From positions 1 to 9,251 of the forward strand of contig CAIPFW010000210.1 of assembly GCA_903864455.1 (NCBI GenBank): DNA of 9,251 nt. Reading direction: 5' to 3'. Of this stretch, positions 1 through 6,470 are shown one piece after another. The DNA comes from an uncultured Anaplasmataceae bacterium (GTDB lineage Bacteria > Pseudomonadota > Alphaproteobacteria > Rickettsiales > CAIPFW01). The position numbers were made by a program, and so were the translations under genes. Below the pieces are notes generated by a model. The model searched no databases and was not told where the DNA came from. It saw only the letters and a list, made by a program, of their open reading frames with translations. Within the stretch, counting starts at the first letter, position 1; each line of letters starts with the position of its first letter.

Positions 1-21
1 AAACGCAATGGGTTTAATATT

Positions 22-1806
22 TTAAGATCCCTCGAGTAATTTTTGATCTTTATTCTCTTCTGGAGCTTCATCTTTTTTTTCTAATTTTCTTGGATCATAA
101 GGCTCTTGAGTTGGAACAAACGTTTTTTCAAGTAATCTCTTTTTGAACATTGGTTCCTCGAAGTATTTGATTTTCTTTGATTTAATTGGCGATGTTGATT
201 CTATTAATAATATTTGGTCATCTCTAGGAAGCATAATCACCTCTTGAGGTAATAACAAAGCTCTTTGCGCATGAGACACTTGAAGAGTTCGAGAAGCTGG
301 GTTCATATCAAAGAACTTCGGCTTATTCACAGAAACTTGTTCAACAGTTTTATTCCCAATTAACTGGGAGATTAGATTCGCTGTCTCCATATTATTCGCA
401 GCGAAAGTAATACGATATGTTGCATTTGATAAGAATGAGTTCATACCAGAGTCTTCGTATATACCTTTAAGTTGCTCTGTATCTTGAATAATAACGAACA
501 AACGAACCTTATAACCACGAAAATATGCAATACCAGATTGAAATTGCTCCATCTTTCCTAAAGTTGGAAACTCGTCCATTAAAAACAACACGCCATAAGG
601 TTCCGATTTACTTGGCATCGTGCGACATAAGAATTCCGTCGCTTGCTGATAAAACACCTGCATCAATGGTTGTAAACGTTTTAAGTTGTCTGGCGTCAGC
701 CCAACATAAACAGTTGTTTTAACTTTTTTAAATTCCTGAATGTTGAAATCGCTTGATGCCGTTGCTGTGTCGATAAGGGGATTCGCCCAAAGTTCAAGAG
801 AGGAGTTCAATGTTGAAATTACACCTGACCTCTCTTTATCGGCTTTTTGAAGAAACGCCGCCAAGTTCATATATGCAACAGGGTGCATCGTTTTTCCTTT
901 TGTATCGAGCAAAACTGCGAAATTATAGCTCACATCATCGCTTCGTATAGTCCTTACAACCTCTCCAAAAGATCTTAATTTATTTTCTTGAGCGAAGAAT
1001 GACAATACAATCCCTACAAACAAAGAGCGCGCCTCATTTACCCAGAAATCTTGTTCTGGTAGTAACAAAGATGAGATTTTTTGTACGTCATCCACCATTT
1101 GACCGGGTTTCAAGCTCACCCAATCGAGTGGATTGTAACAATGGGTTATACCATCTGGACTTGCTGGATTCCAAAGAAAAACTCTTTGTTTGATGGATTC
1201 TCTATAACCGCTCGTCAATTCATAGTTTTCAAGTTTTATGTCATGACAAAACACAGACTCATCCCAAAACAATAAATTTGGAACCACAAACCCCACACCT
1301 TTCCCTGAACCTGTTGGTGCAAAAAGTAATGCATGTTGATATCCATCGGCGATTAAAATTCCACGCTTATTCTTGCCAAGTATAATACCCTTTTTCGCTC
1401 TTAATCCAGCTTTTTTGATGATTGTTTCATCTGCCCACTGAGCATCGCCATGTACCGATTCTGGTTTTTTAAATGGTCGCCATTCGAGAATCGCATCTTT
1501 TGTATTTAAAAATATGATTGTAACCAATGATATTGGACCCAATAAAGAGCCAAACAATTTTGCAACATTATGCCAGTCAGACCAAACTTTTGATGTCCTA
1601 TATTTGAAAAAATGCTCAACATACGAAAAAATTGTTGGATAGAAACTATCTGGGATTTTGCTGAAATTTGGCTGTATAGTTTTGAAATTGAGATATTTTG
1701 CACCAAAGGTAAGCAAAATAAAGATTGCACCGCTTGCATATATGCAAAATACAAAAATTATGACGAATATAAGTAATCCGACTGTAATATTACGAAATGT
1801 TCGCAT
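22..1806 (-). CDS. virD4: VirD4/TraG-family type IV secretion coupling ATPase
   Basis: Inner-membrane coupling protein that recruits substrates to a type IV secretion system and powers their entry with ATP. The 594-aa length is normal for the family. Two N-terminal membrane segments (about residues 8-34 and 83-101) flank a short periplasmic stretch. The cytoplasmic ATPase follows, with Walker A APTGSGKG (163-170), Walker B VLFLMDEF (405-412) and the downstream IIQD motif (438-441) typical of TraG/VirD4. The all-alpha domain lies between the two Walker motifs. The last 30 or so residues are highly charged and probably disordered. The ATG at 1806 precedes the first membrane helix and sits 65 bp below a near-consensus promoter. 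In Rickettsiales virD4 usually follows virB8-virB11, but here the upstream neighbour is the divergent ftsW, so it is at least the first gene of its transcript. Anything downstream lies outside the window. Family assignment is secure; its secretion substrates cannot be read from this sequence. Confidence 0.96.
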   Translation of the reverse strand: MRTFRNITVGLLIFVIIFVFCIYASGAIFILLTFGAKYLNFKTIQPNFSKIPDSFYPTIFSYVEHFFKYRTSKVWSDWHNVAKLFGSLLGPISLVTIIFLNTKDAILEWRPFKKPESVHGDAQWADETIIKKAGLRAKKGIILGKNKRGILIADGYQHALLFAPTGSGKGVGFVVPNLLFWDESVFCHDIKLENYELTSGYRESIKQRVFLWNPASPDGITHCYNPLDWVSLKPGQMVDDVQKISSLLLPEQDFWVNEARSLFVGIVLSFFAQENKLRSFGEVVRTIRSDDVSYNFAVLLDTKGKTMHPVAYMNLAAFLQKADKERSGVISTLNSSLELWANPLIDTATASSDFNIQEFKKVKTTVYVGLTPDNLKRLQPLMQVFYQQATEFLCRTMPSKSEPYGVLFLMDEFPTLGKMEQFQSGIAYFRGYKVRLFVIIQDTEQLKGIYEDSGMNSFLSNATYRITFAANNMETANLISQLIGNKTVEQVSVNKPKFFDMNPASRTLQVSHAQRALLLPQEVIMLPRDDQILLIESTSPIKSKKIKYFEEPMFKKRLLEKTFVPTQEPYDPRKLEKKDEAPEENKDQKLLEGS

Positions 1807-1871
1807 ACTTTTTCAATAAATTTTATTTTTATAGTAACTCAAACTTGTTGTTTTTTTGTTAAATATATTGA

Positions 1872-1900
1872 CTTATAGATATAAAATACATTTTTGTCAA
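1872..1900 (-). promoter_or_regulatory. sigma70-type promoter of virD4
   Basis: On the minus strand a perfect -35 TTGACA (1895-1900) is followed by a 17-bp spacer and the -10 TATAAG (1872-1877), which matches the consensus at 5 of 6 positions. It would start transcription near 1865 and leave a leader of roughly 58 nt before the virD4 ATG. It is seen by eye only; the spacing and hexamers make it one of the better promoters in the window. Confidence 0.7.
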
Positions 1901-1965
1901 GTAGCGTAGAATTTTAAGATAAATTAAATCCTTTAATTATAAATAAAAGTTTGATTGAAAAATCG

Positions 1966-1974
1966 TGATAAAAT
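1966..1974 (+). promoter_or_regulatory. extended -10 element upstream of ftsW
   Basis: TGATAAAAT fits the extended -10 form TGn-TATAAT with one mismatch in the hexamer, 35 bp before the ftsW ATG. No good -35 sits 16-18 bp upstream, which extended -10 promoters tolerate. The identical 9-mer occurs before the FKBP-like gene at 4369-4377. An alternative reading is TTGATT (1951-1956), a 17-bp spacer and TTGAAT (1974-1979), which is weaker at the -10. Confidence 0.4.
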
Positions 1975-2009
1975 TGAATTCATTTAATCGAAAGTAATAA
2001 AAACTTTAT

Positions 2010-3152
2010 ATGTTTAAAAGATCGAATAGTAGCTTTATCGGGAATTGGTGGTGGAAAGTTGATAAAGTCACAATGTTTTGTGCATTTTTGCTGATTGTTT
2101 TTGGAGTGATTTGCGTTTCCAGTGCAAGTTTTTTTGTCGCTAAAAAGATTGACCTGCAATCATCATTTTTTATTAAAAAGCATCTATGGTATGCATTTGC
2201 ATCAATCAACGTGGTTCTACTCATATCATTTCTTTCATCGGAGAGAATTGAGAAGTATGCTTTTATTTCATATTTATTTTCAATTTTTTTATTGTTTTTA
2301 ACATTTTTTTTTGGTATGGAAATCAAGGGTAGTAAAAGATGGTTGTATTTTTTTGGCTTGTCGATTCAATCATCAGAATTTATGAAGATTTTTTTTGTTC
2401 TGATGAATGCAAAAATACTCTCTCTTTTATCGGATGATAATTTCTCCTCAAAAAGCGATTCAATTAAAATATACTCTTTATCATTCTTATTGTGTATATT
2501 CTCGATGTCAATTGTGATACTACAGCCTGATATAGGAATGGCATGTCTTATTTTCACTACTTGGGCGTGTCAAATTTTTGTTTCGGGCATTCCAATTTTA
2601 TTGCTCGCTATACCAATAGTTTTTTTTATTATCAGTTTCGGATTTGCTTATATTTTCTTCGACCATGTTCATTATCGAATCAATAATTTTATTTCAGGTT
2701 CATCGAATGCAAGCGAAATGTATCAAATAAAGCAATCATTTTCAGCATTAAAGAATGGCGGTTTGTTTGGAGTTGGCCCCGGACAAGGCAAAATTAAAGT
2801 TCATCTGCCCGACTCCCACACTGATTTTATTTTTTCGGTTATAGGTGAAGAATTTGGCTTAATAGCATGTATTTTATTGATTGCGACATATATTTTTATC
2901 GTCACGAGGTCTATACAAAAAATTCAAAATGAAAAAAATCTTTTTAGTATTTTGGTGGTCTCCGGCCTTTCTATGGAATTTCTGATTCAAGCAATGATAA
3001 ATATTGGCGTAAATATTCAGTTACTTCCTGCGAAGGGCATGACTCTGCCATTTATAAGTTATGGTGGTTCGTCAATGCTATCCGCTTCACTGTTAATTGG
3101 TATTATTTTATCGATAAATAAGAAAAGATATGGTGGTCTGATTAAGATTTGA
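2010..3152 (+). CDS. ftsW: FtsW, septal peptidoglycan glycosyltransferase (SEDS family)
   Basis: Polytopic inner-membrane enzyme that polymerises lipid II into glycan strands at the division septum, normally with a class B penicillin-binding protein (FtsI). SEDS hallmarks appear in order: the N-terminal WWWKVDK (13-19) typical of alphaproteobacterial FtsW, KGSKRWL (106-112), SSEFMK (121-126), LQPDIG (171-176), GVGPGQGKIK (254-263), LPDSHTDFIF (266-275) and LLPAKGMTLPFISYGGSS (338-355). Asp272 in the HTDF motif corresponds to the catalytic Asp described for FtsW/RodA. The LPDSHTDF and LLPAKGMTLPF blocks favour FtsW over RodA. The 380-aa length is normal. The ATG at 2010 precedes the WWW motif by 12 residues, and no clear Shine-Dalgarno is visible. 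Retention implies the cell still makes septal peptidoglycan. It is not within a mur/fts cluster here: it is divergent from virD4 and its 3' end overlaps recF. Confidence 0.96.
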   Translation: MFKRSNSSFIGNWWWKVDKVTMFCAFLLIVFGVICVSSASFFVAKKIDLQSSFFIKKHLWYAFASINVVLLISFLSSERIEKYAFISYLFSIFLLFLTFFFGMEIKGSKRWLYFFGLSIQSSEFMKIFFVLMNAKILSLLSDDNFSSKSDSIKIYSLSFLLCIFSMSIVILQPDIGMACLIFTTWACQIFVSGIPILLLAIPIVFFIISFGFAYIFFDHVHYRINNFISGSSNASEMYQIKQSFSALKNGGLFGVGPGQGKIKVHLPDSHTDFIFSVIGEEFGLIACILLIATYIFIVTRSIQKIQNEKNLFSILVVSGLSMEFLIQAMINIGVNIQLLPAKGMTLPFISYGGSSMLSASLLIGIILSINKKRYGGLIKI

Positions 3153-4239
3153 GAGTGAATTTTTCGACATCGATAATATTCAAATTTTCTATATTTGGAA
3201 TATCAAGATAATTCGTTGTGATGAAGAACTGATTTTGAAGTTTTTTCATTTCGTCGATTAACAAAGACTGATTTTTTTTGTCAAAAAAGGTTAAAATATC
3301 GTCCAATAATAAAATTGGTTTGATTTGATTGTATTGAATTTGCATTTTTACAAAAATAATAATCAATTTATTTAAAAGTAATCTTTGTTCGCCTGAAGAT
3401 AAAAAATCTATATTTGTCTCATTTCTAGAGTTCAAGATATTAAATTTTGAAACGTGAATTCCAAAATTTTTTTTCAAAAATTCTCTATTTTGTTTTAATT
3501 GTTCAAAAATTTCAATCTCAGATTTCGCATTATTGATTTCGCAAGAAATTTCTATTTTCGGTAAAAATATCTGATTTTCAAAATTTATATCGGAGATTTG
3601 ATTAAATTTCTCTATAAAATCTTTTCTATATTCGGATATAAAAAAATTTAATTTTGATAATTTTTTATCCAACTCATTCAGCCATAAATCTTGCTCTTGA
3701 GATATGAGTCCTTCACAAGAAAGGAAAATTTTATTTTTCTCATCAAGATAATGATTGTATTGAACCAAGGAGTTGTAATAATTTGGAAAAAATTGAGATA
3801 TCATTTTATCAAAAAATTTTCTTCGAAGCGTTGAAGAATGGAGAATATTATGATAATCATCCTGAGTGATTGTGAATATTCTACAATATTCAAGAATTTC
3901 GTTGAAATTTCTCACTTTTTTATCATTTATTTTTATAATTTTTTTTCCATTTTCATATATAGCTTGGATTTTGTTGTCAAATTCCCCATCGCTTAAAGCG
4001 ATTTCAACTTTCCAGAAATTTTTTTGAGATTTGTTATTTAAAATATTTGAATAATTTTCACCACGCAAGCCATTTCCTGGATAAAGAAGAGAAATTGCCT
4101 CAAGTATTGATGTTTTGCCGATTCCATTTTTCCCTGTAAAAATAACTGGCAAATCGCTAAAATCAAACAAAAGAGTCTCGAAGTTGCGAATATTTTCAAT
4201 GTGAATATGCTTTATATGATATCTGAACATCTTTGACAT
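3142..4239 (-). CDS. recF: RecF, DNA replication and repair ATPase
   Basis: SMC-like ABC ATPase that, with RecO and RecR, loads RecA onto single-stranded gaps. The sequence shows the RecF opening IKHIHIENIRNF (9-20), Walker A GKNGIGKT (36-43), the LRG tripeptide (58-60), the ABC signature SSGEQ (281-285) and Walker B ILLLDDI (309-315), followed by TFFD in the D-loop position. A helical arm of about 150-250 separates the two ATPase halves. The length, 365 aa, is normal. The start could be Met1 (4239) or Met4 (4230); neither has a Shine-Dalgarno, and both precede the conserved strand. It stands alone rather than beside dnaA-dnaN-gyrB, and converges on ftsW with an 11-bp overlap. No convincing promoter was found in the 163-bp gap upstream. 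The arm region is very Lys/Asn/Ile-rich, consistent with base composition. Confidence 0.95.
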   Translation of the reverse strand: MSKMFRYHIKHIHIENIRNFETLLFDFSDLPVIFTGKNGIGKTSILEAISLLYPGNGLRGENYSNILNNKSQKNFWKVEIALSDGEFDNKIQAIYENGKKIIKINDKKVRNFNEILEYCRIFTITQDDYHNILHSSTLRRKFFDKMISQFFPNYYNSLVQYNHYLDEKNKIFLSCEGLISQEQDLWLNELDKKLSKLNFFISEYRKDFIEKFNQISDINFENQIFLPKIEISCEINNAKSEIEIFEQLKQNREFLKKNFGIHVSKFNILNSRNETNIDFLSSGEQRLLLNKLIIIFVKMQIQYNQIKPILLLDDILTFFDKKNQSLLIDEMKKLQNQFFITTNYLDIPNIENLNIIDVEKFTLKS

Positions 4240-4368
4240 ATTAATATTTTATAATTTTATATCTTTTATTCTCAGAAAGAAATAAGAATCGTATTTTTTT
4301 ATCAAAAAACCATTAATAGACATGACAAATGTATAAATTTTCTCAATCTTTCTTAGAAGAAGTGAATA

Positions 4369-4377
4369 TGATAAAAT
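4369..4377 (+). promoter_or_regulatory. extended -10 element upstream of the FKBP-like/SURF1 unit
   Basis: TGATAAAAT lies 25 bp before the ATG at 4403 and fits TGn-TATAAT with one mismatch. The -35 position at 17-bp spacing (TTTCTT, 4349-4354) is poor. It is the same 9-mer as upstream of ftsW. It probably drives both the FKBP-like and the SURF1 genes, which are only 4 nt apart. Confidence 0.4.
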
Positions 4378-4402
4378 ACTGAAAAAATTTTAAATTCTTG
4401 TA

Positions 4403-5581
4403 ATGAAAAAAAATATTTTGTTTTTTATAATTTATATCAGTTTCGCTATTCATCATTCATATGGGGAAGATATTTTGGAAGAGTTAGAGTTTTATTCTGC
4501 AAAAAAAAACAAACATGATTTAAAGGAGAAAAGCAAATCAATTATCAAAGAAGATTTGAGTATATCTGAAAGACAGATGGAGGAGTTGTTAGACAATAGA
4601 CAAAAATTAACCAGCGAAAAAAATGATTTAAAGATTTTAGACCATAGCGTAAAGATTAATTATTCCGATGATTTAACTTTCGTTCAAGATTCAAAAGAAA
4701 AGAATAAAAGTGAAGGTAAAGCAACTCAAAATAATAATGATATCAAGGAAATAGAGATTGAATCAGCTTCAAGTCCCGTTCTACGCATCGTAACAAAAAT
4801 CATTCGTCCATTTTTTGAAGCGAGAATAGATCATTTTTTAGCGAGAATGGGCGTTGTAACGAAATTAAAGGAGACATTAGATATATCTTCTAAATTGAAG
4901 ATTCACATTATAAAAGATGGAGCAAAAGATAGTAAATCAGCGGTATGTGGAAATAGTATTGAGATTGGCTTGGTTGCTGAGGATGAGTACGGTGGAGTGA
5001 TTCACACAGACCATGATGGGCAGAAATTTTGGCTAACTCTTGGACGAAATAATTTCACTCGAGGTCTTGAGCTTGGATTAATCGGAGCAAAAATTGGAGA
5101 GGAGCGTGAGATTATAGCACCCTTTGATATGAATATTGGAAGTTCTCCTTTTGCGATACAAATATCAAAAGCTACAAAAAAAGCGACCTTTAAAGTCAAG
5201 GTTCACGATATTCTTGAAGATGAAGAATTAGACAACACTCTTAAAAGTCTTCGATATTATGATGGAGCGACCTCATTATCTCGGCAGCTTTCATGCGGAG
5301 ATTTTGTAAAAACTGATTTGAGATTATTAAACGCAAAGGGTGAAATTTTATATGAAAAACCGAAAGACCAAATGCTATTTTTAGTTCTTGGATCAAACAT
5401 GTCTAGATATTTAGAACAAATTTTACTTGGAGTTCATAGTGGTGGAACTCGAATCGCATTATCAAATACAGAAAATCTTGAGAGTTTGAAGAGAATTCCT
5501 GCGTTAGAAGGAATTGCGAAAGTGCTTACTGAATACAGCGGTGTTGTGATAGAATTATCACCAACATTTGCGTTACAGTAA
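4403..5581 (+). CDS. exported protein with two divergent FKBP-like domains
   Basis: The 392-aa protein begins with a signal-peptide-like segment (basic MKKN, then a hydrophobic core to about residue 20), so it is probably periplasmic or membrane-anchored. Residues 22-120 are charged, low-complexity and probably partly coiled coil. Residues about 167-270 resemble an FKBP-type prolyl isomerase: FWLTLGRNN (209-217), then RGLELGLIGAKIGEERE (220-236) and IIAP (237-240), like the F-x-LG ... GL-x-GM-x-x-GE-x-R ... P pattern of the family. Residues about 290-386 repeat it: LFLVLG (325-330), LEQILLGVHSGGTR (337-350). Both units open with Cys-Gly (182-183 and 298-299), which supports an internal duplication. 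Classical active-site aromatics are largely not recognisable, especially in the second unit, so it may be a chaperone or scaffold rather than an active isomerase. The SURF1-family gene starts 4 nt after its stop. Domain family fairly sure, function not. Confidence 0.75.
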   Translation: MKKNILFFIIYISFAIHHSYGEDILEELEFYSAKKNKHDLKEKSKSIIKEDLSISERQMEELLDNRQKLTSEKNDLKILDHSVKINYSDDLTFVQDSKEKNKSEGKATQNNNDIKEIEIESASSPVLRIVTKIIRPFFEARIDHFLARMGVVTKLKETLDISSKLKIHIIKDGAKDSKSAVCGNSIEIGLVAEDEYGGVIHTDHDGQKFWLTLGRNNFTRGLELGLIGAKIGEEREIIAPFDMNIGSSPFAIQISKATKKATFKVKVHDILEDEELDNTLKSLRYYDGATSLSRQLSCGDFVKTDLRLLNAKGEILYEKPKDQMLFLVLGSNMSRYLEQILLGVHSGGTRIALSNTENLESLKRIPALEGIAKVLTEYSGVVIELSPTFALQ

Positions 5582-5585
5582 TTTT

Positions 5586-6464
5586 ATGAGAAAATTTTTT
5601 TTATATTGTGTAGTTTTTTTCTGCTTTTGCTTGTCTGGATGGCAAGTTTATCGTTTTATTACGAAATATCAAAGTTTCCAATTTTTTATCAAACAAAATG
5701 ATTTAATCGATACAAATGAGCAAATTTTTATCGATGAGAATGTTGGAGATTTATACTCTTGGTCTAAAAAATCATATAAGGTGAATCTGAAAAATAATAA
5801 AATTTATCAAGCAATTGAGAGTTTTATTGGCGATTCCGAAGAAAAAGATATTGAAGTAAGAAATATGTCGAATGAAAATCTTTTTTTTAAAAATGAAGTT
5901 TGCGGTGAATATATTCCAAATTATAATTTTGCACTTTACAGACCAAAGAAAATTGGCGATTTTACGAAAAATGGATATTCGATAATTGTTCCGATGATTT
6001 TTGATAAACAAATATTTTTAGTGAATTATTTTTGGGCTGAATCTATTGATGAGATTGAAGATGAAATGGACAAGCTCAATCATTTTCAAGAAAATCAGAA
6101 AAATCTTTTACCGGAAAAACTTTTGATTAAAAAGAATGTTGGGTTGTGCTTTGAAGGTGTTCTTATGTCTACAAAGCAATATTATTCTCATTGGGCGTTG
6201 AGTTTTTTCTCTATGAACGATTTAAAAAAAAATATCTGGTCGAATTTGAATGAAAAAGATTTGAAAAAGCATTTTCAAGATTTAAAAAATGATGATACAA
6301 ATTTAGATTTAGTCATTTCTGATTATATTCTTGATACAAATTTGCAAGATTTCTCAAACTCTTTGAGAAATTACCAGCATCATTTTTTCTATGCTATTAT
6401 GTGGGCGTTGTCGGGAATTTATTTGATTTATATAATCAAAAAATGCAACAAGGTGAATTGCTGA
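5586..6464 (+). CDS. SURF1-family cytochrome c oxidase assembly protein
   Basis: Inner-membrane factor for heme-copper cytochrome oxidase assembly. The 292-aa protein has the family layout: an N-terminal membrane helix (about 4-22) running into GWQVYR (18-23), a large periplasmic domain, and a C-terminal helix (about 265-285). Recognisable blocks are VCGEYIPNYNFALYRP (105-120), GYSIIVPMIFDKQIFLVN (130-147), NNIW-like KKNIW (214-218) and NYQHHFFYAIMWA (262-274), matching the SURF1 blocks for the periplasmic strand region and the last helix. Asp/Glu/Lys-rich insertions around residues 40-100 and 155-185 make it longer than usual for a bacterial SURF1. A TTG at 5568 in the same frame would overlap the upstream gene. 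The ATG at 5586 is preferred because it puts MRKFF directly before the helix and follows the previous stop by 4 nt. It is likely cotranscribed with the FKBP-like gene. No cox genes are in view. Confidence 0.78.
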   Translation: MRKFFLYCVVFFCFCLSGWQVYRFITKYQSFQFFIKQNDLIDTNEQIFIDENVGDLYSWSKKSYKVNLKNNKIYQAIESFIGDSEEKDIEVRNMSNENLFFKNEVCGEYIPNYNFALYRPKKIGDFTKNGYSIIVPMIFDKQIFLVNYFWAESIDEIEDEMDKLNHFQENQKNLLPEKLLIKKNVGLCFEGVLMSTKQYYSHWALSFFSMNDLKKNIWSNLNEKDLKKHFQDLKNDDTNLDLVISDYILDTNLQDFSNSLRNYQHHFFYAIMWALSGIYLIYIIKKCNKVNC

Positions 6465-6470
6465 TCTTTT

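Noticed and set aside
2006..2326. 106-aa open frame on the minus strand
   Set aside because: It lies wholly opposite the well-supported N-terminal half of ftsW and resembles no protein.
4240..4402. tRNA, small RNA or recF promoter in the gap between recF and the FKBP-like gene
   Set aside because: No cloverleaf or stable stem is visible, and the -35-like hexamers on the minus strand lack a -10 at acceptable spacing.
5568..5585. Upstream TTG start for the SURF1 gene, adding six residues and overlapping the previous gene
   Set aside because: The ATG at 5586 gives a normal basic-then-hydrophobic N-terminus and tight, non-overlapping spacing.
6465..6470. Bidirectional terminator between the SURF1 gene and the unknown gene
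   Set aside because: Only 6 bp separate the stops, and no GC-rich stem with flanking T-runs could be found.
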